A DNA stretch of 60,157 bases from Chroococcidiopsidaceae cyanobacterium YX2bin18 (GCA_030446505.1 JAUJND010000027.1:1-60157), one strand, 5' to 3'; counted from the stretch's first letter, positions 1 to 10,020 are shown. Program-made: numbers and translations. The notes: generated by a model not told the origin, from the letters alone.

Positions 1-2
1 TT

Positions 3-182
3 ACGCTTGAGTTTGCCAATGATGGTATAACTGGAGACATGACAGAGCAAGGAAATATAAAAGTAGGAGACTACATAACAATTTCTCCTAACAAATACCA
101 AGTAATTGAGGTGGAGTATTATTCGGAGCCACCCGATATGTGGAGAGCCAAAGTGTCTCTCGTTAGCCAAAACTTACCCTAA
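3..182 (+). CDS. 3' end of an unrecognised protein (partial)
   Basis: An open frame enters from the left edge and ends at a TAA at 180-182, giving the last 59 residues of a protein. The visible part is acidic and mixed polar, with GDMTEQGNIKVGDYI and a C-terminal SQNLP. No start is inside the window. I do not recognise the family, and no function is proposed. It is followed by about 115 bases with no clear gene before the MarC-family gene. Confidence 0.45.
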   Translation, partial: TLEFANDGITGDMTEQGNIKVGDYITISPNKYQVIEVEYYSEPPDMWRAKVSLVSQNLP

Positions 183-299
183 AATTACAGAGTAAATAAA
201 ACCCTTCTCTGCTGAAAATACAGCGTGACAGCCTAGAAAATCAATTGCATGGATCAATATTCACGTTAATCTAAGGAATACCTTTTTTAATGTCCTACT

Positions 300-893
300 G
301 TGAATCTTTCTGTCCTAGTTAAAACCTTTGTTGCTGTATTTGTCATAGCTGATGCCCTGGGAAATGCACCGATCTTTTTAGTTCTAACTAAGGGTATGGA
401 ACCAGAGCAAAGAAACAACGTTGTGGATCGAGCTAGTGTTGTAGCAACAGCTGTACTACTTGCCTTTGCCTTTACTGGTCAAGCACTTCTAGATTATTTG
501 CATATTAGTATGGGTTCCTTACGGGTAGCTGGAGGATTACTACTACTATTAATTGCCTTACAGATGCTACAAGGCGAACTAGATACACCAATTGTAGAGC
601 AGGAGCGTGATATAGCAATTACCCCACTGGCACTGCCTCTTTTGGCTGGACCGGGAACACTAACTACAGTGATGCTGTTAATGTCTGAATCTCCTGACGC
701 TCATTTAAGCGTGGCGATCGGTATTGCAGCGGCGATGGTTGTGACCTGGTTCATTGTGCGTCAAGCAAGCCGCATTGACAAGTTAATCGGTGCAGAAGGT
801 GCAGTAATCGTCACTCAATTACTAGGTTTTCTTTTAGCAGCATTGGCGGTTGAAATTGGGAGTGCTGGGATTAAAGAACTGTTTTTGTCATAA
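300..893 (+). CDS. MarC family integral membrane protein
   Basis: This 197-residue protein is almost entirely hydrophobic, with about six predicted membrane spans, the usual size and layout of the MarC/UPF0056 family. Family hallmarks visible are the N-terminal ALGNAPIFLVLT stretch and the second half-repeat ITPLALPLLAGPGTLTTVM, an inverted-repeat architecture known for MarC. The start is GTG at 300. MarC proteins sit in the inner membrane and their substrate is unsettled. An early multidrug-resistance assignment in E. coli was later withdrawn, so I assign no transport role. It converges with the CNNM/CorC-type gene downstream. Confidence 0.85.
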   Translation: MNLSVLVKTFVAVFVIADALGNAPIFLVLTKGMEPEQRNNVVDRASVVATAVLLAFAFTGQALLDYLHISMGSLRVAGGLLLLLIALQMLQGELDTPIVEQERDIAITPLALPLLAGPGTLTTVMLLMSESPDAHLSVAIGIAAAMVVTWFIVRQASRIDKLIGAEGAVIVTQLLGFLLAALAVEIGSAGIKELFLS

Positions 894-1090
894 GTGGAGG
901 TATTATTTAGACTGCCTACTTGCGGCGTTGCTGTTAATTGTCAGCTCAATAAACTTTAAATTTTTGGTTAACTCGATTTTAAGCTTGATGCATTTGCATT
1001 AAGGTTCTGAGGCGATGTATTGCGAGCAGCCTTTGGAATGTCTACGCAATTCACTTCCGCCTGCGCTTGAAAGAAACCCGTGGCACAAGC

Positions 1091-1112
1091 AGATGCCTTT
1101 GGTAAGGCATCT
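1091..1112. terminator. Hairpin between convergent genes
   Basis: A perfect 9-bp stem (AGATGCCTT / AAGGCATCT) with a 4-base loop lies between the convergent marC-like and corC-like genes. Neither side has a strong T-run, so it is a weak candidate for a bidirectional terminator. The rest of 894-1147 shows no gene. Confidence 0.4.
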
Positions 1113-1147
1113 TAGAACTACCAGCAGCTAATTATGACTATTCTGCC

Positions 1148-2458
1148 TCAAATTGAATGATCTATCGGTACTAGCATCACCAGGACCTTATCAACTCGGT
1201 TGCCATCCATATCCATTACCTCAAAGCGCATACCTTTCCATTCAAAATGCTCGGCAGCAGCGGGGATACGACCTAGATGCGTGATCACAAATCCACCTAA
1301 CGTTTGATAATTACCTCGATTTTCTAGCAACTCTTCCATGTCGAATATTTCAAAAAACTCATCTACCGGTAACATCCCATCTAACAACCAAGAACCATCC
1401 TCCCGTTGCACTGCTTGCGGCTCTTCCATCTGGTTAACTGAGGGAACGTCCCCAACGATTTCTACCATAATGTCGTTGAGCGTGACTAAGCCTTGAATCA
1501 CACCATATTCATCCACCACTAACGCTAGGTGAATGCCTGTTTGCTTAAACAACTCAAGAACTTTCAATCCACGGGTGCTTTCTGGCACAAATATCGGCTG
1601 TCGTAGAGATGCTGCTAGATCAAGCGGCTGACCAGATAGACTACGAGCTAACAAGTCCGTAACGTACATTACTCCCAAAACGTTGTCAAGACCTCCTTGG
1701 CAGACCGGAAACCGAGAATGAGCACTATCCATCATCTTGAGACGGTTTTCTTCTGCTGAGTCTTCCATGTCAAGCCAAACAATATCCGGTCGTGGTGTCA
1801 TCAGGGCGTTAACTGGGCGATCGCCTAAGCGAAACACCCGCTCTACCATATCTTGTTCCGCTTCCTCAAACGTTCCCGCCTCAGTACCTTGTTCAATTAA
1901 AACTTTAATTTCTTCTTCTGTTACTTGAGGATCTGTAGATGGTTCAATGCCCAAAATTCTCAGCACTAGGTCTGTAGAAGCGCTTAAAAGATGAACTACT
2001 GGGGAAGTTATCGCAGCTACCATCCCCATCGGAATCGCTACAGCAGCTGCAATTCGTTCCGGGTTGTTTAACGCCAGACGTTTCGGCACTAGTTCCCCAA
2101 CAATCAGCGACAGATAGGTAATAGTTACAACTACTAGACCGAACGCGATCGCCTGACTGTACAGGGACAGCCCTGGGATTATCCGCAAATAAACTGCTAG
2201 TTTATCGGCAATGGTTGCTCCGCCGAAAGCACCTGTAAGAATGCCAATCAGCGTAATTCCAACCTGAACTGTAGATAAAAAACGATTCGGGGCATCTGCC
2301 AGTTTTAATGCCGCTCTTGCCCTGGTATCTCCCTGATTTGCTAGCTGTTGTAGTCGTACCTTTCGGGATGAGATAATTGCCATTTCTGACATCGAAAACA
2401 GACCATTGACAATGATCAGTACCAGAAGAATCAGAATTTCCAAAGTAATAGAGGACAT
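1148..2458 (-). CDS. CNNM/CorC (HlyC family) membrane protein with CBS pair
   Basis: The 436-residue protein has the three-part layout of the CNNM/CorC family. An N-terminal DUF21 (CNNM) membrane domain covers about residues 1-200 and includes the small-residue motif VGITLIGILTGAFGG. A CBS-domain pair follows at about 210-340 (TPRPDIVWLD; LVVDEYGVIQGLVTLNDI). A C-terminal CorC_HlyC domain follows at about 350-430. Members act in Mg2+ (and sometimes Co2+) transport or efflux at the inner membrane, with the CBS pair sensing nucleotide. The older hemolysin label is not supported. The frame is complete, with ATG at 2456-2458. It is a single gene, with no operon partner visible. Confidence 0.88.
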   Translation of the reverse strand: MSSITLEILILLVLIIVNGLFSMSEMAIISSRKVRLQQLANQGDTRARAALKLADAPNRFLSTVQVGITLIGILTGAFGGATIADKLAVYLRIIPGLSLYSQAIAFGLVVVTITYLSLIVGELVPKRLALNNPERIAAAVAIPMGMVAAITSPVVHLLSASTDLVLRILGIEPSTDPQVTEEEIKVLIEQGTEAGTFEEAEQDMVERVFRLGDRPVNALMTPRPDIVWLDMEDSAEENRLKMMDSAHSRFPVCQGGLDNVLGVMYVTDLLARSLSGQPLDLAASLRQPIFVPESTRGLKVLELFKQTGIHLALVVDEYGVIQGLVTLNDIMVEIVGDVPSVNQMEEPQAVQREDGSWLLDGMLPVDEFFEIFDMEELLENRGNYQTLGGFVITHLGRIPAAAEHFEWKGMRFEVMDMDGNRVDKVLVMLVPIDHSI

Positions 2459-2780
2459 TTTTAAAATTGCTGCTACCTAGAGCACACTGCGCTTAATGTC
2501 TTAATATCCAGTATCCAAGGTGTTTTCATGAAAAGGTGAATATAATAGCAGCGCTTGTTCGCTTAATGGTCATAATAAGCGAAATTTGGGGAGTAAAGAG
2601 ATAGTGAAATTGTCAGAAATTAAAATTATCTCTTAACATTACAGACCGACTAATAAAAGTAGCGCTGTTTGAGCATCACTTCATTAAAGCTAGACTTATA
2701 CCACTTAACTTGACTTTTACAATAGTAAATATAGTTTTTCTCTCGCGCTAACGAAGTCTAAAAAGACAGTTCTATAACCT
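2459..2780. other. Intergenic, nothing recognised
   Basis: About 320 AT-rich bases lie between the divergent corC-like gene and mfd. Both promoters should lie here, but I see no convincing -35/-10 pair, RNA gene or repeat. Confidence 0.4.
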
Positions 2781-5700
2781 ATGCCTTTTCTTCCATTGTC
2801 CGTGCCTTGGGGCGATCGCCTCACTACAGAAATTTTAGCTAAACTAACTCGGCAGCAAGTATACCGTCTAAATGGCATTCCCCGCCTACCTAAAGGATTG
2901 GTTGCTTCTACCTTGGCACAAGCCGAACAGCGCAACTTGCTTTAGTCTGTGCAACCTTGGAGGAAGCTGGACGTTGGGCGGCTCAACTGGGAGGCGATGG
3001 GTTGGCAGACGGTGCATTTTTACCCCACTTCTGAAGCAGCGCCCACGAACCTTTTGACCCCGAAACCGAGATGACTTGGGGGCAAATGCAGGTATTAGCA
3101 GATTCAGTTAATAAGTCATTAGCTAGCGACCGACAAATGGCAATTGTAGCGACTTCACTGGCGCTACAACCACATCTGCCACCAGTAGAAGCATTCAAAC
3201 CTTACTGTCTTACGCTCAAGCGAGATGGAATTAGACTTAGAGGTCTTCAGCCAAAGATTAGCTCAACTAGGATACGAGCGCGTTCCTTTAGTAGAAATGG
3301 AAGGTCAGTGGAGTCGGCGTGGCGATATTGTTGATGTTTCCTGTATCCTCTGAATTGCCAGCACGATTGGACTGGTTTGGTGATCAACTAGAGCAAATCC
3401 GGGAATTTGACCCGGCTACGCAACGCAGCGCCACAACTAGCAATTCCAAGAACGGGCGCAGTGCTGGTGTCACGACTGCACTTGATAAAATTGATGAGTT
3501 GGTGCTTACTCCCACCGTTTTTGGTTCGATCATCAAAGTAGCCATTACTAATGATCAGGCAGCGGTTAAAGCCTACCTCTCACCAGAAGAACAAGAGCAG
3601 TTTGATGCAGGTCAGTCTCCAGAAGGTAGTCGTCGCTTCCTGGGTTTTGCTTTTGACGAACCAGCTTCTCTTTTAGACTATCTGCCAGAAAATACGCTGA
3701 TTGCAATTGATGAACCAGATCAGTGCCTAGCGCATAGTAATCGCTGGCTGGAGCACGCTGAGGAGCAGTGGGAGGGGACAAGGGGACAAGGAGACAAGGA
3801 GACAGGGGGACAAGGAGACAAGGAGACAAGGGGACAAGGGGACAAGGGGACAACCTCACCTAATCTGACAACATTACCTAAAATTCATCGAGCTTTTGAT
3901 GACTGCTTGGCAACAGCAGCTGAATTTAAGCAGTTGTATTTATCGGAACTGGTGGAAGAAAATAGTGGGCTGAATCTGGCTAGTCGTCCAGTACCAGCAA
4001 CGCCGCACCAGTTTGGCAAACTTGCAGAAACTCTGCGCCAAGAGCGCGATCGCGGTCTTACTATCTGGCTGATTTCTGCTCAACCTAGTCGCTCTGTTTC
4101 CCTGTTGCAAGAACACGACTGCCCTGCTCAATTTATCCCTAATTCTCGCGACTACCAAGCAATTGACAAGCTGCAAATCCAGCATACGCCGATCGCCCTA
4201 AAATATTCCGGGCTTGCTGAACTTGAAGGGTTTATCTTGCCTACGTTTCGCATTGGCGTAGTGACTGACCGCGAGTTTTTTGGGCAGCACTCTCTGGCAA
4301 CTCCCAGCTATATCCGCAAGCGCCGTCGTGCCGCCTCGAAGCAAGTTGACCCTAACAAGCTACGTCCAGGCGATTATGTGGCTCATAGAAATCACGGTGT
4401 CGGTAAATTTCTCAAGTTGGAAAGCCTGACGATTAATAAAGAAACCCGCGACTATTTAGTGGTGCAGTATGCCGATGGTTTGTTGCGCGTGGCAGCTGAC
4501 CAGTTAGGTTCATTATCTCGGTTTCGGAGTACCGGAGATGCCCCGCCGACACTTAACAGTATGTCCGGTAAAGCGTGGGGTAATACTAAAACTAAAGTCC
4601 GCAAAGCAATTAAGAAATTAGCAGTTGATTTGCTGAATTTGTATGCTAAGCGATCGCAGCAACAAGGATATGCCTACCCGCCGGATATGCCTTGGCAGCA
4701 GGAACTTGAAGACTCTTTCCCCTACCAGCCAACAACTGACCAGCTAAAGGCAGTGCAAGATGTAAAACGGGATATGGAGAGCGATCGCCCGATGGATCGC
4801 CTTGTGTGTGGTGATGTCGGTTTTGGTAAAACTGAAGTAGCAATTCGCGCGATATTTAAAGCCGTTACCGCTGGTAAACAAGTCGCCCTCCTCGCCCCAA
4901 CTACGATCCTGACTCAGCAGCACTATCACACTCTTAAAGAACGCTTTGCCCCTTACCCGATTCAGGTAGGATTACTTAACCGATTCCGCTCTGCTGAAGA
5001 ACGCCGAGATATTCAACGCCGTTTAGCAACTGGTGAACTAGATGTTGTTGTGGGTACACACCAGTTATTAGGTAAGGGTATTACTTTGCGCGATTTGGGG
5101 CTGTTGGTAGTAGATGAAGAACAGCGATTTGGTGTTAACCAGAAAGAAAAAATTAAATCGCTCAAAACTCAGGTAGATGTCTTAACCCTAAGCGCGACTC
5201 CAATTCCGCGCACTTTGTATATGTCACTGTCGGGGATTCGAGAAATGAGTTTAATCACGACACCGCCTCCTTCACGTCGTCCAATTAAAACTCATTTAGC
5301 TCCCTACGATCCAGAAACGGTACGCAGTGCAATTCGCCAAGAAATTGATCGTGGTGGACAAGTTTTTTATGTTGTGCCGCGAGTGGAGGGCATTGAAGAA
5401 ACAGCGACGAAATTGCGGGAAATGAGCCCTGGGGGGAGACTGGCGATCGCTCACGGTCAAATGAATGAAGGAGAGCTAGAATCTACCATGCTCACCTTTG
5501 GCAATGGAGATGCCGATATTCTTGTCTGTACTACCATCATTGAATCTGGTCTAGATATTCCGCGAGTTAACACAATTTTGATGGAAGATTCTCACAAGTT
5601 TGGGTTATCTCAGCTATACCAGTTGCGTGGTCGAGTCGGGAGGGCGGGAATTCAAGCTCATGCGTGGCTATTTTATCCCAAACAGGCTTTATCAGATGCA

Positions 5701-6372
5701 GCGCGGCAGCGGTTACGAGCGATTCAAGAATTCACTCAACTCGGTTCTGGATATCAGCTGTCGATGCGCGATATGGAAATCAGGGGCGTTGGTAATCTTT
5801 TGGGAGCACAACAATCTGGTCAAATGGATGTACTCGGCTTTGACCTCTATATGGAAATGTTGGAAGAAGCGATTCGAGAAATTCGCGGTCAGGAAATTCC
5901 TCAAGTTGACGACACGCAAATTGACCTTAACCTTACCGCTTTTATTCCAAGTGACTACATCCCAGATTCAGATCAAAAGATGAGTGCTTATCGAGCCGTT
6001 GCTACTGCTAAATCTCAGGAGGAATTAGATCAGATTGCAGCAGAGTGGAGCGATCGCTATGGTGCGATTCCTGTAGCAGCAAATCAACTCCTGCGAGTGA
6101 TGCAACTCAAACAGTTAGCGAAGTCACTCGGATTTAGTCGCATCAAACCAGAAGCAAAGCAGCACGTTGCTTTGGAAACTCCGATGGCAGAACCTGCTTG
6201 GCAACTGTTGGCGGCAAATTTACCAGGACATCTGCAATCGCGCTATGTTTATGCTCCAGGTAAAGTAATCGTTCGGGGTTTAAATGTTTTGAGTGCCAAT
6301 CAACAACTAGAAACTTTAATTGACGCTTTAGGAAAGATGCAAGGCGCACTGCCAGAACCAGTTCTCGTTTAA
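2781..6372 (+). CDS. mfd: Transcription-repair coupling factor Mfd, N-terminus frame-disrupted
   Basis: Mfd is the RNA-polymerase translocase that removes stalled polymerase and recruits UvrA. An uninterrupted frame from about 3319 to 6372 (1017 codons) holds the RNA-polymerase-interacting region ([16 protein letters not shown]), then the translocase: Walker [19 protein letters not shown] box ([10 protein letters not shown]), SATPIP, LRGRVGR, and a C-terminal D7 region. The first 190 or so residues of a normal Mfd are also encoded from ATG 2781, but in pieces: [41 protein letters not shown] and [16 protein letters not shown] lie in different frames. About seven one- or two-base indels fall in the first 570 bases and none in the next 3 kb. 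This may be sequence error or real loss of the UvrB-like N-terminus. A GTP/GQGDKE-type low-complexity insert interrupts the middle. Confidence 0.9.
3774..3853 (+). repeat. Ten 8-nt tandem repeats (GGGGACAA type) inside mfd
   Basis: Ten contiguous 8-base units, GGGGACAA or GGAGACAA (one ends in CAG), run through the mfd frame. Because three units make 24 bases, the protein shows an eight-residue period ([24 protein letters not shown]) with no stop. It lies at about residue 150-180 of the open frame, between the UvrB-like and polymerase-interacting regions, where an inter-domain linker is expected. Short tandem repeats of this kind are common in cyanobacterial genomes, mostly between genes. Confidence 0.9.
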
Positions 6373-6586
6373 CTCACTTCTTGCACAATCGCGAAAAAAT
6401 CGACTTTTTAAGCTCTCCTAATTTTTTTAAGCGCTCACCTTGACTTAAAAAGCTTAATTAAGCACGGTTTAGCTGGAGGCAATTTGACTAAAATGCCTAC
6501 AGTGTATCGATTTGAGCTTGGTGCAAGATATTAAGTTGAACAACCCTCGTGTTTAGTTCGAGTGCATTGCATTGCAACTTAGGCCG
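6373..6586. other. Intergenic, nothing recognised
   Basis: About 210 bases between mfd and the toxin-antitoxin promoter hold an AT-rich stretch with short A/T runs just after mfd, but no hairpin strong enough to call. Confidence 0.3.
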
Positions 6587-6602
6587 TTGTATTATAATAC
6601 AA
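6587..6602 (+). promoter_or_regulatory. Palindromic operator over the toxin-antitoxin -10 box
   Basis: TTGTATTATAATACAA is a perfect 16-base palindrome. It contains the -10 candidate TATAAT (6593-6598), with a -35 candidate TTGCAA at 6572-6577 (15-base spacer, a little short). The antitoxin ATG is at 6629, 26 bases further on. Ribbon-helix-helix antitoxins commonly repress their own promoter through such palindromes, so this is the likely autoregulatory site. Confidence 0.65.
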
Positions 6603-6628
6603 TCTGTTACTCAATTACAAAAGCAGTT

Positions 6629-6871
6629 ATGAGTAAAGAAAATATTACATTCCGAGTCGATAGCGAGAAGAAAATGGCGCTTGATGCAATAGCAGCAAAC
6701 ATGGATCGCGATCGCAGCTATGTCCTGAATGAAGCAATAGCAGCATACGTTGAAATGCATAAGTGGCAGATTGAAGAGATTAAAAAGGGAATTGCTGAGG
6801 CAGATGCGGGTGACTTTGCCAGCGAAAAAGAAGTAGAGGCTATTTTTACAAAGTTAGCGAATGAAGATTAA
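6629..6871 (+). CDS. Ribbon-helix-helix antitoxin (CopG/ParD type)
   Basis: An 80-residue protein starts at ATG 6629 (MSKENITFRVDSEKK). An in-frame upstream extension to 6572 would run through the operator palindrome, so the later start is chosen. The N-terminal beta strand NITFRVD followed by two helices is the ribbon-helix-helix DNA-binding fold, here KMALDAIAANMDRDRSYVLN. The C-terminal half is acidic and should wrap the toxin (EEIKKGIAEADAGDFASEKE). It neutralises the ParE-like protein encoded next, whose start overlaps its end by 11 bases. This is classic type II toxin-antitoxin spacing for translational coupling. Confidence 0.88.
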   Translation: MSKENITFRVDSEKKMALDAIAANMDRDRSYVLNEAIAAYVEMHKWQIEEIKKGIAEADAGDFASEKEVEAIFTKLANED

Positions 6872-7142
6872 GTGGCTACGCAAAGCACTCCGTAATCTGG
6901 AACAGGCTTACGAATACATCTCAAGAGAAAATCCAGCGGCGGCACGTCAGACAGTCCAAAAGATTCAGAGTGCTGTTAATCAACTCGCTAACTATCCCTC
7001 AATGGGACGACCTGGGCGTGTAGAAAGCACGAGAGAACTTATAACTACAACATCATACATTGTCGCTTATCGAGTTCGAGGGAATGTGATAGAAATCCTG
7101 CGGGTTCTTCATACCTCACGGCGTTGGCATGACTCATTTTAA
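6861..7142 (+). CDS. RelE/ParE superfamily toxin
   Basis: This 93-residue basic protein begins inside the last codons of the antitoxin gene. It matches the RelE/ParE superfamily by size and pattern: KWLRKALRNLEQAYEYISRENPAAA near the N-terminus, then NYPSMGRPGRVESTRELITT, a strand with YIVAYRV, and IEILRVLHTSRRW near the C-terminus. The SMGRPGRV and IEILRVLH motifs are more like ParE (gyrase poison) than RelE (ribosome-dependent mRNase), but sequence alone does not settle the target. The frame is intact, so the module is probably functional. Confidence 0.88.
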   Translation: MKIKWLRKALRNLEQAYEYISRENPAAARQTVQKIQSAVNQLANYPSMGRPGRVESTRELITTTSYIVAYRVRGNVIEILRVLHTSRRWHDSF

Positions 7143-7205
7143 TCTGCTCTCACGTGCCTTGATTGCCACGCACTGCGAAAATTTTAAAAAAGGAATAAAT
7201 TAGAA

Positions 7206-7949
7206 ATGCTACTGCATTTAAGTACCTGGTCTGAAGTAGAAGCCTACTTAGAGAAATCTCAGGGGATTATCCTCCCGATTGGTTCCACTGAGCAACATGG
7301 ACCGACGGGGTTGATTGGCACTGATGCGATTTGTGCAGAAGTAATCGCGCGTGGTGTCGCAGAAGCAACCGCAGCGATCGTTGCTCCCACAATCAATGTT
7401 GGTATGGCGCTGCACCACACTGCCTTTCCTGGCACAATTAGCCTGCGACCTAGTACCCTAATTCAGATGATTCTCGACTACGTTACCTGTTTAACTAGGG
7501 CTGGATTTACCAAGTTCTTCTTTATTAATGGTCACGGCGGCAACATTGCCACACTTAAGGCAGCTTTCGCCGAGGCATACGCCCATATTTACGACCTCAA
7601 TATTCCCAATGCCCAACAAGTACAGTGCCAAGTCGGTAACTGGTTTATGTGCGGTTCTGTTTACCAATTAGCAAAAGAGTTATATGGCAATCAAGAAGGC
7701 TCTCACGCGACACCAAGCGAAGTAGCTGTGACTCAGTATGTTTACCCACAAGCGATCAAGCAAGCACCTTTATCACCAGAAGTTGGATCTGGACATAGAA
7801 TTTATGGGGCGGCTGACTTCCGACAGCGTTATCCAGATGGGCGGATGGGTTCTAACCCAGCTTTAGCTACACCTGAACATGGCAAGCAGTTATATGAGTT
7901 GGCAGTCAAAGAACTGAGCAATACCTACTTAGAGTTTTTGGCGGAATGA
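7206..7949 (+). CDS. Creatininase family amidohydrolase
   Basis: The 247-residue protein has the creatininase (creatinine amidohydrolase) fold signatures: an N-terminal LPIGSTEQHGPTG with metal-ligand Glu and His, GTDAICAEVIARG, the central HHTAFPGTISLRPSTLI, and FFFINGHGGNIATL, the glycine-rich motif with the conserved His. A later SHATPSEVAVTQY carries the conserved Glu. Members are metal-dependent hydrolases. In bacteria they include creatininase, the riboflavin/F420-pathway enzyme ArfB and mycofactocin MftE. The substrate here is unknown, and neither those pathways nor urea or guanidine genes are adjacent. The frame is intact, with an A/G-rich AAAAAGG sequence 9-15 bases before ATG 7206. 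Confidence 0.85.
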   Translation: MLLHLSTWSEVEAYLEKSQGIILPIGSTEQHGPTGLIGTDAICAEVIARGVAEATAAIVAPTINVGMALHHTAFPGTISLRPSTLIQMILDYVTCLTRAGFTKFFFINGHGGNIATLKAAFAEAYAHIYDLNIPNAQQVQCQVGNWFMCGSVYQLAKELYGNQEGSHATPSEVAVTQYVYPQAIKQAPLSPEVGSGHRIYGAADFRQRYPDGRMGSNPALATPEHGKQLYELAVKELSNTYLEFLAE

Positions 7950-8097
7950 CTCTACAAATGCATATAGTTTTTTGCCTTCTTGATCAGCCTAATGTCAGTT
8001 AAATCCTGTTTGACAACAATTTAGATTCTCCTATCTTTTAAGGTATACGAGATCGCTCTAATCTCAGATTCATTCTATTGCGAGTCAAAAAACACTT

Positions 8098-8858
8098 ATG
8101 GATGAAACTACTATTGCAGCGCCGCTACACACGATGAACCCACAGGGTCGATTTTCTGTCTGCTCAGCAGATTATGCAAAATACCGACCGAGCTATCCCG
8201 TCGCCTCCAGTAACAGCATCATTAACAGAGGGACTGAAGCCTCCATTGGTAGCAGCAGATATTGGTGCGGGTACAGGCATATCATCTCATCTATTGGCTG
8301 AGAGAGGAGTGCGTGTACTTGCGATCGAGCCAAACGTAAAAATGAGACAAGCAGCTTTACCTCATCCATTGATTTAAGTTCCGCGATGGCACTGCGGAAA
8401 ATACCAACATACCGAAGGCATCAGTTGACCTGGTTGTTTGCTTTCAATCTTTCCATTGGTTTGACCCTGCACCAACCCTGAGAGAATTCCGCCGCATTCT
8501 CAAGCGGAATGGACGGTTAGCTGTAGTGTGGAATGACCGTGATCGCTCTGACGAATTTACCCAAAGTTATACTGTCCTAGTGCAGATAGCATCTAAAAAT
8601 CATCCGGCTGAGTCGCGTCTAGTTTCAGTAGATCCATTGCTTGCCAGTCCACTTTTCCCAAATGTCCGTTGCCGAACCTTTACTTATCGACAAGAGTTAG
8701 ACCCAAATGGTCTTATTGGTCGGGCAATGAGTGTATCTTACATTCCACCTGGAGCAGCACAGCAGCAACTCGTTTCTGACTTGCAGGAGTTGTACAATCG
8801 TTACAACAAGAATGGCTTTGTCTATCTGGTATATCGCACAAGTGTCTATCTAAGCTAA
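8098..8858 (+). pseudogene. Class I SAM-dependent methyltransferase, frame-disrupted
   Basis: Three frames in succession encode one methyltransferase of about 250 residues. 8098 to about 8210 encodes QGRFSVCSADYAKYRPSYP. About 8240-8370 encodes motif I, ADIGAGTGISSHLLAERG, and VLAIEPN. 8376-8858 encodes SVDLVVCFQSFHWFDP, FRRILKRNGRLAVVWNDRD and a C-terminal extension. The layout is that of the small Methyltransf_11/25 family of unknown substrate. At least two indels break it. The gene stands alone between the creatininase-like gene and the opposing QueA-like gene. Confidence 0.75.
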
Positions 8859-8972
8859 TCGTTTGCCTGAGTTGTTTGGATCATGCGGCTAAAAGGCGAT
8901 TGTTTTAAATAATTTGTAAATCTTATAGTTATCTGCCTTAGCGTTAGCTATCCGCACAGAATCGTATCCTAC

Positions 8973-10016
8973 TCACAAAATCAAGTTCAAATCCCCAAAT
9001 TCATGCCACAGATAACTTTGCTGTACAGCTTCCTTGTAAGCTGAGTGAATTTCTGTTGCTGGTAAAAATGCAGTAAGCAAATCGAGGTGGCTAGCCTCCG
9101 GCTCATGCAAACCAGTCAGCAATCCATCTACACTCTTGAGCCGATGTTCAGAAGTAATGTAGGCAATCGGGTGTAACCATGCCCTGCATCAATATTCCCA
9201 GCTTGAGCCGCAACCGATTCCAATGCTCGCACTACTGTAGTTCCCACAGCAATTACTCGTCCACCTTGCCGATGCGCTTCGTTAATTTTCTGGGCTGCTG
9301 TCTCACTGATGAAATACTCCTCTTGGAGGCGGGGTGTTGCAGATCAAGCTGATCATCCATATACGATGAAAGACCCGTATGCAGCATATGTACGCCGTTT
9401 CAACCCCACGCCGTTTCAGGTCAAAAGCAGTTTCCAGGTGAATGCGCGACCTGCTGAGGGCATCTCTGCTGATCCTGGTTCCTTAGCATAGACAGTTTGG
9501 TAATAGTCCAAGTCCCAAGGTGCTGAGACGTATTCATAGCGAATTGGTCGTCCGAGACGGTAGAGCAAGTCCATCAACTCAGTTCCCGATTTCGAGAAAC
9601 GCAGCTGCCAAAGTCTAGGAATATTGCGATCATGATCGCCAACTATACCCGTCAACCCGTGACCAAAATCTAGCTGCATTCCGCCTCGGAGTCCATAGCT
9701 GAAAGGATTCCCCTGCTGACACAAAGCAGTGCTAGCCAAGAATTATCAGCTAGATGCTGCGCTAGGCGAATTTCTATACATTGTCCTTGCCCTAACTCAC
9801 AGCCGCTCAGTACAGCCGGAAGTGTCCGACTTGTATTGAAAACTAGTAAGTCACCAGGGCGCAGAAACTTGCCTAAGTTGTCAAGCAATGAATGCTCGAC
9901 TTGGTAATCACGGTTTATAACCATTAACCGCACCTGATCGCGGGCAATGCCTCTGCGTTCTACTGGCTCTTTAGCTGAGAGTTCTGCAGGAAGTGTGAAG
10001 GAAAGGGAGTAGACAT
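8973..10016 (-). pseudogene. QueA-like (SAM:tRNA ribosyltransferase-isomerase family), frame-disrupted
   Basis: Read on the minus strand, pieces in several frames give a protein of about 350 residues: FTLPAELSAKEPVERRG at the N-terminus, RPGDLLVFNTSRTLPA, GRPIRYEYVSAPWDLDYYQT, EMPSAGRAFTW, INEAHRQGGRVIAVGTTVVRALE and a C-terminal LHEPEASHLDLLTAF. These are the conserved blocks of QueA, which adds the epoxycyclopentane moiety to preQ1 in the tRNA wobble position. The N-terminus (LPAEL..KEPVERRG) is of the divergent QueA-like type rather than the canonical one, so a second paralog is possible and I give no symbol. At least four indels break it. The GNAT gene ends 5 bases upstream, suggesting co-transcription. 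Confidence 0.75.
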
Positions 10017-10020
10017 AAGG

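Noticed and set aside
1737..1928. Plus-strand 63-codon frame.
   Set aside because: It lies wholly inside the well-supported CNNM/CorC-type gene on the minus strand and has no recognisable features.
3774..3853. Short regular repeat that could suggest a CRISPR array.
   Set aside because: Units are 8 bases, contiguous and without spacers, and they lie in a coding frame. No CRISPR-like repeat-spacer pattern or cas gene was seen anywhere in the window.
3566..3859. Minus-strand frame with a proline/leucine-rich repeat (PLSPCLLV).
   Set aside because: It is the complement of the 8-nt tandem repeat inside mfd; the mfd frame on the plus strand matches a known family.
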